Source: Streptomyces sp. TSRI0107 (GTDB taxonomy: Bacteria > Actinomycetota > Actinomycetes > Streptomycetales > Streptomycetaceae). From it: a DNA stretch of 64,000 bases. The first letter of the stretch is position 1. Each line of letters opens with the position of its first letter. The DNA lies in the NCBI RefSeq assembly GCF_001905845.1, contig NZ_LIVZ01000006.1, positions 434,001 to 498,000 on the forward strand, given 5' to 3'. This document shows positions 24,871 through 33,162 of this stretch, one piece after another. The notes below the pieces were generated by a model. It was not told where the DNA came from. It did not search any database and saw only the letters and a list, made by a program, of their open reading frames with translations. A program made the position numbers and the translations under genes.

Positions 24871-26129
24871 GGAAGGACCTCCGGGGCGGGAAGTGTTTCT
24901 TCGTACGGGGCGTCCAGGGACGTGCTGCGGGTGCGGCCGCTCGCCGCGCCGCCGCCGGGGTGCTGCGTCCGGTCGCGGGCGGGGCCCGCCTCCGGCAGCC
25001 GCAGGGTGAAGGTGGAGCCCTGTCCCTCGGAGCTCCACACCGTGACCTCCCCGCCGTGCGAGGCGGCCACGTGTTTGACGATGGCCAGGCCCAGACCCGT
25101 ACCGCCGGTGGCACGGGAGCGAGCCGGGTCGACTCGGTAGAAGCGCTCGAAGATGCGCTCCTTGTCCTTGTCGGAGATGCCGATGCCCTGGTCGGTCACG
25201 GCGACCTCGATCATGTCGCCGCCCGGTGCCGTCACCCGGCGGGCGGCGATGCCGACGCGGGTGCGGGCGGGCGAGTAGTTCACCGCGTTCTCGACCAGGT
25301 TGCCGAGGGCCGCGGCGAGCTGGCCGCGGTTGCCCCAGACACTCAGGTCGTCGGCGCCCCCGGCGGCCATGGTGATCTGCTTGGTGGAGGCCGCGTGCCG
25401 GCAGCGGTCGACGGCCTCGGCGACCAGTTCGTCCACCCGGACCGGCTCGGCGTCCTCCAGCGGGTCGTCGTTCTGGACCCGGGAGAGGTCGATCAGCTCC
25501 TGCACCAGGTTGGTCAGCCGGGTCGCCTCGATCTGCATGCGTCCCGCGAACCGCTGCACGGCCTCGGGGTCGTCGGAGGCGTCCATGACAGCCTCGGAGA
25601 GCAGGGAGAGCGCGCCGACCGGGGTCTTCAGCTCGTGGCTCACGTTCGCGACGAAATCGCGTCGTACCGCCTCGATCCGGCGGGCCTCGGTCAGGTCCTC
25701 GACCAGCAGGAGCACCAGGCGGGAGCCGAGCGGGGCGACCCGCGCGGACACCGCCAGCGCCTCGCCGCGGCCGGTGCCGCGCCGGGGCAGGTCCAGCTCC
25801 ACCTGGCGTATCTCGCCGTCGCGGCGGGTGTCGCGGGCCATCTGGAGCATCGGCTCCACGGCCAGCTTGCCGCCGCGCACCAGACCGAGGGCGTACGCCG
25901 CCGAGCTGGCCTTGACCACGGCGTCGGCCTCGTCGAGGACGACGGCGGAGGAGCGCAGTACCGACAGCACCGTGTCCACGCCGGGCGGGAGCACGGGGTC
26001 GGTGTGCAGAGAGGTGCGAGTGGGGCGTTTCAGGTCGCGTTCGCTCCAGCGGAACGCCAGCATGGCGATGACACCGGTGAGCACCCCGGCGATCGCTGCC
26101 GCTGCGGCGACCGCCGCGTTCACGTCCAT
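24867..26129 (-). CDS. phoR: Phosphate sensor histidine kinase PhoR
   Basis: 420 aa. There is one N-terminal membrane helix (~residues 5-26), unlike the two of many PhoR proteins, then a PAS-like region. The H-box is FVANVSHELKTPVGALSLLS (H165). The ATP-binding domain has N-box NLVENAVNYSPA, G1 DQGIGISDKDKERIFERFYR and G2 GTGLGLAIVK. It phosphorylates PhoP. The single-helix topology is normal for Streptomyces PhoR. The last ~45 residues are disordered. It is divergent from phoU. Confidence 0.96.
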   Translation of the reverse strand: MDVNAAVAAAAAIAGVLTGVIAMLAFRWSERDLKRPTRTSLHTDPVLPPGVDTVLSVLRSSAVVLDEADAVVKASSAAYALGLVRGGKLAVEPMLQMARDTRRDGEIRQVELDLPRRGTGRGEALAVSARVAPLGSRLVLLLVEDLTEARRIEAVRRDFVANVSHELKTPVGALSLLSEAVMDASDDPEAVQRFAGRMQIEATRLTNLVQELIDLSRVQNDDPLEDAEPVRVDELVAEAVDRCRHAASTKQITMAAGGADDLSVWGNRGQLAAALGNLVENAVNYSPARTRVGIAARRVTAPGGDMIEVAVTDQGIGISDKDKERIFERFYRVDPARSRATGGTGLGLAIVKHVAASHGGEVTVWSSEGQGSTFTLRLPEAGPARDRTQHPGGGAASGRTRSTSLDAPYEETLPAPEVLP

Positions 26130-26202
26130 GCGTCCAGGTTAGGCATGGGGCGAGGCGTGGCCACAGCCATCCGTGTGCGAGCTCGAACACTCGTCGCCCA
26201 GA

Positions 26203-26235
26203 GTTCACCTAGGAGCCAGTACCGGTTCATTTGGG
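26203..26235. promoter_or_regulatory. PHO box (PhoP operator) between phoR and phoU
   Basis: Three adjoining 11-bp units: GTTCACCTAGG (26203-26213), AGCCAGTACCG (26214-26224) and GTTCATTTGGG (26225-26235). The outer two match the Streptomyces direct-repeat unit (G-G/T-TCAYYYR-G-G/C); the middle one is degenerate. The exact 11-bp phasing and the position between divergent phoRP and phoU agree with the known PhoP-controlled bidirectional promoter. Confidence 0.85.
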
Positions 26236-26376
26236 GTGGCGGAAACGGACGCGTACGGGTCGGAACGTGGGAGCGTGGGGTTCGGACCGTCGGTCGTACG
26301 ACGGTCGTACCCGCCGGTCGTACGGCGGGGCCCCCGGCGCCTGAGCCCCCGAAGACACGCACGAGAGGGAACCCTG

Positions 26377-27081
26377 ATGCGGGACGCGTACCACGAGGAA
26401 CTTGACTCGATCGGCGACGGGCTGGTCGAGATGGCCCGGCTGGTCGGGTCGGCGATCGGGCGCGCCACGACGGCCATCCTCGACGCCGATCTGAAGCTCG
26501 CCGAGCACGTCATCGAGGCCGACAAGAAGGTCGACGGCCTCCAGCACGACCTGGAGGCCCGGGCGATAGCCCTGCTGGCCCGCCAGCAGCCGGTCGCCAC
26601 GGACCTGCGCATCGTCGTGACGTCGCTGCGGATGTCCGCCGACCTGGAGCGCTCCGGCGACCTCGCCCAGCACGTGGCGAAGCTCGCCCGGCTGCGCTTC
26701 CCCGAGCGCGCGGTCCCGCAGGACCTGCACGCCACCGTCCTGGAGATGGGCCAGCTCGCCCAGCGGCTGATGGCCAAGGCGGCGGAGGTGCTGGTCACCA
26801 AGGACGTCGACCTGGCGCTCCAGCTGGAGCAGGACGACGACGCGATGGACCTGCTGCACCGCACGCTCTTCCAGCACCTGATGGACGACCGCTGGAAGCA
26901 CGGCATCGAGACCGCCGTGGACGTCACCCTGCTCGGCCGCTACTACGAGCGGTTCGCCGACCACGCGGTCGCGGTCGCCAAGCGCGTGGTGTTCCTGGTG
27001 ACGGGTGAGCACGCGGACGAGATCCAGCAGGAGCTGCAGGCGGAGATCCAGTCGTCGGCGCCGGGAACGGAAGGGGCGTGA
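26377..27081 (+). CDS. phoU: Phosphate-signalling protein PhoU
   Basis: 234 aa from ATG at 26377, after GAGAGGGAA. Two PhoU three-helix bundles are present, each with metal-cluster motifs of the E/DxxxD type: ADKKVDGLQHDLEARAIALL with SADLERSGDLAQHV, then EQDDDAMDLLHRTL with YYERFADHAVAVAKRVVFLV. PhoU down-regulates the PhoR kinase when phosphate is plentiful, via the Pst transporter. Upstream in-frame codons are not conserved. It is divergent from phoR-phoP and shares their PHO box. Confidence 0.95.
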   Translation: MRDAYHEELDSIGDGLVEMARLVGSAIGRATTAILDADLKLAEHVIEADKKVDGLQHDLEARAIALLARQQPVATDLRIVVTSLRMSADLERSGDLAQHVAKLARLRFPERAVPQDLHATVLEMGQLAQRLMAKAAEVLVTKDVDLALQLEQDDDAMDLLHRTLFQHLMDDRWKHGIETAVDVTLLGRYYERFADHAVAVAKRVVFLVTGEHADEIQQELQAEIQSSAPGTEGA

Positions 27082-27207
27082 GCGCAGGCCGCTGATGTGC
27101 GGAGATGTGCCGGGGGCGCGCGCGAGCCACAGTGCGCCGTTGATGCGCCCAGGGAATCGGGCATGCAATGGGCACAGGCACCAGCCTTGAGGCCCCAGGA
27201 GGAACCC

Positions 27208-27363
27208 ATGGCCGAATCCCCCGGCACGACGCCCGACCCCACGCAGGAGCGCGAGACCGAGCAGCCCGCGGAGATCAGGAACCTCATGCTGATCGGTGCC
27301 TGCGGCTGCGGCTCGGGCTGCGGCTGCGGGTGCCAGTCGGGCAACCCCTGCCAGTGCGGCTGA
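27208..27363 (+). CDS. 51-aa cysteine/glycine-rich peptide (metallothionein-like)
   Basis: ATG at 27208 is preceded by a strong AGGAGG. The first 30 residues are hydrophilic and acidic (MAESPGTTPDPTQERETEQP). The last 21 residues contain seven Cys among Gly (GACGCGSGCGCGC and NPCQCG). Such Cys density suggests soft-metal binding (Zn, Cu, Ni) or a metal-cluster ligand set; this is inference. There is no signal peptide. A terminator follows, then the nickel-binding-protein-like gene. A strong ribosome site and its own hairpin argue that it is a real gene. Confidence 0.75.
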   Translation: MAESPGTTPDPTQERETEQPAEIRNLMLIGACGCGSGCGCGCQSGNPCQCG

Positions 27364-27389
27364 CCGCGAGCACGACTCCGTACGAACCC

Positions 27390-27424
27390 CGAAGGGCCCC
27401 TGGCGCGCTGCCGGGGGCCCTTCG
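27390..27424 (+). terminator. Hairpin after the Cys-rich peptide gene
   Basis: CGAAGGGCCCC pairs with GGGGCCCTTCG (11 bp) around a 13-nt loop that can itself pair partly. It begins 27 bp after the stop codon. Confidence 0.8.
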
Positions 27425-27467
27425 GCGCACCATGGAGGGGTAGGCCAAGGGGAAGGAGGTGGAGGCC

Positions 27468-27716
27468 ATGCCCGAGTTCATGGACGTCCACCACAACATG
27501 AAAGGCGTCACCGCCGACCAGCTGCGCGAGGCGCACCAGGCGGACCTGGCCATCGAGCAGGACGAGAAGGTCCACTTCAAGCAGGCCTGGGCGGACCCGG
27601 ACTCCGGTGTCGTGTACTGCCTGTCCGAGGCACCGTCGGCCGACGCGGTCCAGCGGATCCACGAGCGGGCCGGCCACCGGGCCGACGAGGTCCACCCGGT
27701 CCCGCTGACTGTCTGA
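27468..27716 (+). CDS. Small ferredoxin-like-fold protein, DUF4242, SCO4226-type nickel-binding
   Basis: ATG at 27468 after GGAAGGAGG gives 82 aa, starting MPEFMDVHHNMKGVTADQLR. Length, sequence and position next to phoU match my recollection of S. coelicolor SCO4226, a dimeric 82-residue nickel-binding protein with a ferredoxin-like fold (DUF4242 family). Candidate metal ligands are H9/H10, the single Cys in VVYCLSEAP, and later His residues (RIHERAGHRADEVHP). The cellular role is uncertain; a metal-responsive or buffering role fits the Cys-rich neighbour. The upstream GTG at 27459 is less likely. Confidence 0.82.
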   Translation: MPEFMDVHHNMKGVTADQLREAHQADLAIEQDEKVHFKQAWADPDSGVVYCLSEAPSADAVQRIHERAGHRADEVHPVPLTV

Positions 27717-27733
27717 CAACCCCTCCGCGCACC

Positions 27734-27936
27734 TAGGGGGTGTCTCGCCGATCATGCCGGGCTCGCGGCGCCTGGCACCGCGCCTCGCCGCGTTGTCGTC
27801 GGTCCCCGATTCCCCCAAGCTCTCGGCTCCGCTCGAGCAGGGGGGACCCCCATCGCATCGACTCCCTCCTCCGCCTTGCGATGCACGGCACCAGACGCCG
27901 CTCCCTGATCCGGCCTGATCGGCAAGACACCCCCTA
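27734..27936 (-). mobile_element. MITE-like palindromic repeat, copy A
   Basis: A 203-bp element bounded by ~26-bp imperfect terminal inverted repeats starting TAGGGGGTGTCTCGCCGATC and ending with the mirror GATCGGCAAGACACCCCCTA. The same sequence occurs in inverted orientation at 63550-63748. The outer ~85 and ~70 bp are nearly identical between copies, and the centre (~45 bp, a GGGGG...CCCCC hairpin) differs. The interior is also partly self-complementary (GCGGCGTCTGGTGCCG versus GCGGCGCCTGGCACCG), so the whole element is a long imperfect palindrome. It encodes no transposase; the short open frame inside is repeat-derived. Confidence 0.75.
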
Positions 27937-28040
27937 AGCGTTCTCCGTGTCCGAGACGTACAACCATTCGATCTCCCGGCGGGTCGAAGACCGGCAAGAG
28001 CACAGTCCGCTCACAGCCAGCTCTCGGACAACGGAGAACC

Positions 28041-29495
28041 ATGCGCGTCCCTCGTACCGCCCTCGCCGCCGCCGTGGCGCTCGTGGCGGCGGTCGGCACC
28101 CCGCTTCTGGCCGCCCCCTCGGCGTCCGCGGCCCCCGCCAAGCTCGCCGACGACTTCAACGGCGACGGCTACCGCGACCTCGTCATGCTCGGCGGCTCGC
28201 ACGGCAAGGACGGCCGGGTCACCGTCGTCTACGGCACGTCGACCGGCCTCGGCACCCGCGTCCAGGTCCTCCACCAGGACTCGCCCGGCATCCCCGGCTC
28301 GGTGGAGGCGGACGACGGCTGGGGCACCGCCGCCACCACCGCCGACCTCGACCGCGACGGCTACGCCGACCTGGTCGTCTCCTCGCCCCACGAGGACGTC
28401 GGCGACATCCAGGCCCGCGGCGGGCTGACCGTCGTGTGGGGCAGCGCGAGCGGCCTCGGCTCCGGCACCGGCTTCAACTCGCCGGTGCCGCAGGAGTACC
28501 CGAACCAGGGCGACGTGTTCGGCGAGGACGTCGTGACCGGCGACTTCGACGGCGACGGTGACGCCGACCTCGCCGTCACCAGCAACAGCCGGTCCGGCGT
28601 GGTCCTGCTGAAGGGCCCCTTCACCCGCACCGGCAAGCACGGCGGCTGGGAGTCCCTGGGCGGCGGCTACGGCTACCTGTACGCCGCCAACCTCGTCGCG
28701 GGCCGGGTCACCGCCGACGCCGCCACCGACCTGTACGTCCTCGGCATGGACCTCCAGGACGGCGGCGACGACCTGGACATGCGGGCCTACTTCCACCGCG
28801 GCGGCAGCGCCTTCGCCAACCGCGCGGCGGAGGTCCGGGTGCCCGACGACGGCGGCCACCAGGGCGGGGACATCCTCACCATCGGCGACTTCGACAAGGA
28901 CGGCTACGGCGACCTCGCCATCGGCCGCGGCTACGAGGAGCCCGACGCGTGGAAGGGCTACGTCACCGTCCACTACGGCGGTTCCGGCGGCCCGAACCCG
29001 GCCCGTAAGCCGGTCAAGTTCACCCAGGACACCGCCGGTGTGCCCGGCTCCTCCGAGAAGGAGGACTACTTCGGCTCCGCCGTCGCCGCCGGCGACGTCA
29101 ACGGCGACGGCTACGCGGACCTCGCCGTCGGCGCCCGCGGCGAGTCCCTCGGCAGCAAGGACATGGCCGGCTCGGTCACCGTCCTCTACGGCCGCGCGGG
29201 CGGTCTGTCCGGCACCGGCGCCAAGTCCTTCACCCAGGACACCTCCGGCGTCGCCGGCACCGCCGAATCGTCCGACCAGTTCGGCGCCCACCTCAAGGCC
29301 ACGGACTACACCCGTGACGGCCGCGCCGACCTGATGATCGACACCAACGAGCAGCTGGGGTACGAGGACCGCTGGGGCATGATCCACATGCTGAAGGGGT
29401 CGGCTTCGGGCACGACGGCGACCGGCTCGAAGACGTTCACGGTCGACTCCCTGAAGCTGAAGTACTCGCGGCTGGGCGGCCCGTTCAGCCGCTGA
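28041..29495 (+). CDS. Secreted FG-GAP repeat (integrin-alpha-like beta-propeller) protein
   Basis: 484 aa with a clear Sec signal peptide ending ASAAPA at about residue 32. It contains at least five FG-GAP/VCBS blades with calcium loops: DFNGDGYRDL, DLDRDGYADL, DFDGDGDADL, DFDKDGYGDL and DVNGDGYADL, each followed by a GSASGL-type strand. These fold as a beta-propeller stabilised by Ca2+ outside the cell. The function in Streptomyces is generally unknown (adhesion or surface display are guesses). It ends only 19 bp from the convergent STAND gene. Confidence 0.88.
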   Translation: MRVPRTALAAAVALVAAVGTPLLAAPSASAAPAKLADDFNGDGYRDLVMLGGSHGKDGRVTVVYGTSTGLGTRVQVLHQDSPGIPGSVEADDGWGTAATTADLDRDGYADLVVSSPHEDVGDIQARGGLTVVWGSASGLGSGTGFNSPVPQEYPNQGDVFGEDVVTGDFDGDGDADLAVTSNSRSGVVLLKGPFTRTGKHGGWESLGGGYGYLYAANLVAGRVTADAATDLYVLGMDLQDGGDDLDMRAYFHRGGSAFANRAAEVRVPDDGGHQGGDILTIGDFDKDGYGDLAIGRGYEEPDAWKGYVTVHYGGSGGPNPARKPVKFTQDTAGVPGSSEKEDYFGSAVAAGDVNGDGYADLAVGARGESLGSKDMAGSVTVLYGRAGGLSGTGAKSFTQDTSGVAGTAESSDQFGAHLKATDYTRDGRADLMIDTNEQLGYEDRWGMIHMLKGSASGTTATGSKTFTVDSLKLKYSRLGGPFSR

Positions 29496-29514
29496 GCGTT
29501 CAGCCACCGAGCGT

Positions 29515-31956
29515 TCAGTCACCGCCCGGCTGCGTCAGGCTGCCGAACAGGTTGGCGATGAGCACGGTCGACGGGTGCTGTTCACCCAGCACCCGTCGCC
29601 GGCGCCCCAGCGTCTCCTCGGCCAGCTCCCGCGCCTCCTCGGTGCGCCCCAGGTCGGCCAGCCAGTGCGCGAGGTTGGAGGCGGTGATCAGCGTGTCGGG
29701 GTGCTCCTCGCCGAGCACCCGGCGGCGCCGCTCCAGCGTCTGCTCCGTCAGCTCCCGCGCCTCCTCCAGCCGCCCCAGGTCTGCCAGGTGGGCCGCCAGG
29801 TTGGACGCGCTGATCAGCGTCTCCGGATGCTCCTCGCCGAGCACCCGGCGCCGCCGGTCCAACGTGTCCTGGGCGAGCTGCCGCGCCTCCTCCAGCCGCC
29901 CCACCTCGGCCAGCCGGACGGCCAGGTTGGACGCGCTGATCATGGTCTCCGGGTCCTCCTCCCCCAGCACCCGGCGCCGCCGGTCGAACGTGTCCTGGGC
30001 CAGTTCCCGCGCCTCCTCCAGCCGTCCCACCTCGGCCAGCCGGATCGCCAGCTCCGACGCGGTGAGCAGGGTGTGCAGATTGTCCTCGCCGAGCACCTGC
30101 CGCTGCCGGTCGAACAGATCCCGGTGCAGCGCGTAGGCACGGTCGTGCTCGCCGATGCCCGCGTACGCCTGGGCCAGGTAGTTGGCGGCCCACCAGGTGT
30201 GCACGTGATCGGAGCCCATCAGCGCGGTCCAGGCCTGGCACAGGGCTTCCATCCGGGGCAGGACGGCCGGCGCGCTGCCGCGCTCCGTCAGATAGCGGGC
30301 CGCCTCGCAGGCCGCGTACCGGGCGTCCGCCGTGACCAGGTCGTCCGGGTCGATCGCCAGCATGTGGGGCAGCAGGTCGGGCCAGCGCGGCCAGCCGGCG
30401 GGGTCCGAGGCGTTCCCCGGGGAGGCCGCGGCCAGCAGGCGGCTGGCGTGGTACGCCGCGGTGGCCCGTTCCCCGGCGGAGAGCTGGTCCCTGAGGACGG
30501 CCTGCGTGAGCCGGTGCAGATGGACGCTCCCGCCGGCCACCCGGGCCAGCCCGTGCCGGTGGATCTCCGACAGCACCCGGCTGCGGGTGCGACGGTCCGT
30601 CAGCACCCCGTCCATGGAGGAGGGTTCGCCGTCGCCCTGCTCCGGGCGGCCCTTCGACGGCAGCGCGAACGGCTCGGGAGCCAGCAGGGCGCACGCCCTC
30701 AGCACGTCGGCCGCCTCCGGGTCCCGCGCCTGCAACCGCTCCATGCTCAGCCGGATCTGAGCGGCCAGCGACCACGGATAGTCCAGCGGCCTGCCCTCGT
30801 CGGTCACCTGGCCGGCGTTGTCGGCCAGCAGCGCCAGGTACTCGTCGACCGCCGTGGTGGTGAGCACCTCGGCGGCCTGCACCAGCGCCAGCGGCAGATC
30901 GTCCAAGGCCTCCGCGAGCCGCTCCGCGTCCGCCTCGGACAGCCACGGCGTCCGGGTGCGCAGCAGGGTCACGGACTCCCTGCGCGCGAGCGCGCCCACG
31001 TCCAGCGGCGTGGCCACGCCGTGCCAGCGCGGGTTGCGCGAGGTGATCAGCACATGCCCCGGCCCGGACGGCAGATACTCGGCCAGCGCCTCCGGGTCCT
31101 CCGCGTTGTCGAAGACCACCAGCCAGCGGGCCCGCGACCGCAGCTCGGCCTCCAGCACCGCCACCGCCTCCTTGGCCGGCGTGTCCCGCTGCGCGGCGCC
31201 GGTCGCCACCGCCAGCAGCGCCAACTGGTCGGGTATCAGCGCCGGGTCCTCCGCCCGCACCCACCACACCAGCTCGTACTCGCCGCAGAACCGGTGCGCG
31301 TACTCGGCGGCCAGCTGGGTCTTGCCCACCCCGCCGCGCCCGTCCAGCGCCAGCACCGCCACCGTGCGGCCGCCCGCCAGCCGGTTCCGCACCTCGACCA
31401 GCAGATCGTCCCGGCCGACGAACCCGGCGTTGCGCGCCGGCACGTTCCACACCCGCGGCATCGTCCCCGGCAGCCGCGGCCCCGTCGCCCCCACGCTCCG
31501 CAGCACCCCCGCACCACCGCTGCCGGGGAACCCCGGCCGCACCGGCGGCGGCCCCGCGGGTCCCTTCACCGCGGCGAGCAGCACCTCCCGCGCCTTGTGC
31601 TCGGCCAGCCCGTGCAGCGACGGCGCGCGCAGCGCCCGCAGCATCGGCGGCGGTACGGCCGCGTCGATCCGTACGGGTATCAGCCGCTCCCGGCCCGCGA
31701 CGACGGCGGTCCACTCGTCGGTGGTCCAGCGCCGCTGGTCGAAGTACGCGGCGGAGAACAACGCCACCATCCGGCGCTGCTCGATCGCCTCGTTCATCCG
31801 CAGGACGACGTTCTCCCCGGCCCCCCAGTGCCAGGCGTCCAGCTCCACGTCGTACCCGGCGTCCTGCAACTGCCAGGCCACCCACTCCGCCCACGCGAGA
31901 TCGGCCCCCGCGTGACTGACGAACAACCGCCCCCGGCCGTCCCCGTCACCCACCAC
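29515..31956 (-). CDS. TIR-NB-ARC-TPR protein (STAND NTPase, putative defence/NADase)
   Basis: 813 aa. Residues ~8-130 form a TIR domain (LFVSHAGADLAWAEWVAWQL; the NADase Glu candidate is E81 in RRWTTDEWTAV). An NB-ARC ATPase follows, with P-loop GRGGVGKT (206-213), Walker B WLVVFDNAEDPEAL (~278-291) and GHVLITSRNPRW. The winged-helix region ends with VHLHRLTQAVLRDQ. The C-terminal ~215 residues carry ~42-residue TPR units with the refrain RRRRVLGEEHPETLISASNL. This is a STAND switch architecture like plant and bacterial immune sensors. The actual trigger and effect are unknown; a signalling role in antibiotic regulation is also possible. Paralogue of the gene at 44643-47384. Confidence 0.88.
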   Translation of the reverse strand: MVGDGDGRGRLFVSHAGADLAWAEWVAWQLQDAGYDVELDAWHWGAGENVVLRMNEAIEQRRMVALFSAAYFDQRRWTTDEWTAVVAGRERLIPVRIDAAVPPPMLRALRAPSLHGLAEHKAREVLLAAVKGPAGPPPVRPGFPGSGGAGVLRSVGATGPRLPGTMPRVWNVPARNAGFVGRDDLLVEVRNRLAGGRTVAVLALDGRGGVGKTQLAAEYAHRFCGEYELVWWVRAEDPALIPDQLALLAVATGAAQRDTPAKEAVAVLEAELRSRARWLVVFDNAEDPEALAEYLPSGPGHVLITSRNPRWHGVATPLDVGALARRESVTLLRTRTPWLSEADAERLAEALDDLPLALVQAAEVLTTTAVDEYLALLADNAGQVTDEGRPLDYPWSLAAQIRLSMERLQARDPEAADVLRACALLAPEPFALPSKGRPEQGDGEPSSMDGVLTDRRTRSRVLSEIHRHGLARVAGGSVHLHRLTQAVLRDQLSAGERATAAYHASRLLAAASPGNASDPAGWPRWPDLLPHMLAIDPDDLVTADARYAACEAARYLTERGSAPAVLPRMEALCQAWTALMGSDHVHTWWAANYLAQAYAGIGEHDRAYALHRDLFDRQRQVLGEDNLHTLLTASELAIRLAEVGRLEEARELAQDTFDRRRRVLGEEDPETMISASNLAVRLAEVGRLEEARQLAQDTLDRRRRVLGEEHPETLISASNLAAHLADLGRLEEARELTEQTLERRRRVLGEEHPDTLITASNLAHWLADLGRTEEARELAEETLGRRRRVLGEQHPSTVLIANLFGSLTQPGGD

Positions 31957-32084
31957 GTCGGCCCCCCGTGCGTGCGCAGCCCTGCCTCACCACTCACAGA
32001 GGCTAGCGGGACAGGGCACCCGGGGACGGGCGATCGACCGCCACGGGAGGGCGATGTCAGTGGCCCGTGCTTCACTCACGCCCC

Positions 32085-33023
32085 ATGGACGAACAGGAGC
32101 TGCTGGCAGCCGTTCACGCCCTCGTGTCCCCGCACCGGGGCGACCTGGTGTGCGCCCTGCCCGGGCACGGCACGGCCGCGGGCCACACCTGCCTGGTACC
32201 GGGCGACGGCATCGACGTCCTCGGCCTCGGCGACGCCCTCACGGACCGGTACGGCCGCCCGCGCAACCTCGCCGCGGACGGGTACGTCGACCCGACCGTG
32301 AACGAGCGGACCGGGGCGCCGCTCCTCGCCCCCTTCGGCGACGGCCTCGTCGGCATGCGCGCGTGGGCGGACGCCGACCGCTGGATCGGCTGCGGCACGG
32401 TGCGGGCCGGCGCCGGCGTACGGCCGGTCGTACTGGTCGCCGGGCGCGTCACTCCGGGACAGGAGGAGCTGCCGCCGGGCACCTCCTGGGTGGACCAGGT
32501 CGTGGCGGTCACCGGATGGCCGCGCGATCGGCGCCGGCCGGTCGACTGGACCCCGGTCGAGACCCGCCTCCGCACCGCGCTGCCCGACGACTACAAGGAA
32601 CTGGTCGAACGATTCGGGTACGGCGCCTTCGACGACGACCTCGGCCTCCACCTCCCCGACGGCTGGCCCGGCGGCGCCATGGGCATCGCCGGCACCAACG
32701 AGTTCTGGTTCGCCACCGCGACCCCCGACGGCGAGGGCCCCTGGGCGCCGTACCGTCTCTACCCCGCCCCCGGCGGCCTGCTGGAATGGGCGAGCACCGA
32801 GCAGCACACCTCGTTCTACTGGCTCACCGGGCACCCCGATCCCAACCGGTGGCCGATCCTCGTCACGGACGAGACGTACAGCGAGTGGGACCGTTTCGAC
32901 GGCCCGACCGCCCAGTTCATCCACCGCATGCTCACCGACCGCCACCACCCCTACTCGACCGCCCGCTTCTCCGACAGCCACTGGTTCACGTCGTACGACA
33001 GCCCGGACGCGTGTGACGTTTGA
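32085..33023 (+). CDS. SMI1/KNR4 (SUKH)-like protein
   Basis: About 312 aa from ATG at 32085. The C-terminal half (from ~residue 160) has the SUKH pattern: VETRLRTALPDDYKELVERF then GYGAFDDDLGLHLP. The N-terminal half is a separate, unrecognised domain. SUKH proteins are often immunity proteins of polymorphic toxins, but many Streptomyces members have no toxin partner, and none is seen here. A GTG six codons upstream is an alternative start. It is divergent from the TIR-STAND gene (128 bp between), so the two could share regulation. Confidence 0.7.
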   Translation: MDEQELLAAVHALVSPHRGDLVCALPGHGTAAGHTCLVPGDGIDVLGLGDALTDRYGRPRNLAADGYVDPTVNERTGAPLLAPFGDGLVGMRAWADADRWIGCGTVRAGAGVRPVVLVAGRVTPGQEELPPGTSWVDQVVAVTGWPRDRRRPVDWTPVETRLRTALPDDYKELVERFGYGAFDDDLGLHLPDGWPGGAMGIAGTNEFWFATATPDGEGPWAPYRLYPAPGGLLEWASTEQHTSFYWLTGHPDPNRWPILVTDETYSEWDRFDGPTAQFIHRMLTDRHHPYSTARFSDSHWFTSYDSPDACDV

Positions 33024-33162
33024 TCATTCCGGTGCGCTGGGTCATGCGGGCAGCCTGTGTGACGGCTGTGCGTAACTCCCCTGACTTCCGACCTTCCGAC
33101 CTTCCGACCGTCCCGCCGTACGCCGTTCGGCGGGCCCACTCAACACTCCGTGAAGGAGTTTC

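Noticed and set aside
27208..27363. Cys-rich 51-aa gene as a lanthipeptide or thiopeptide precursor
   Set aside because: Cys-Gly repeats without Ser/Thr partners in the core and no modification enzymes nearby; metal binding is simpler.
29515..31956. FxsT of an FxSxx-COOH peptide system
   Set aside because: NB-ARC/TPR architecture is similar, but no short FxSxx precursor or radical-SAM FxsB gene is present, and the N-terminal TIR domain fits a STAND sensor better.
32085..33023. SUKH-like protein as immunity partner of a polymorphic toxin
   Set aside because: No toxin gene or toxin C-terminal fragment is adjacent; only the divergent STAND gene is near.
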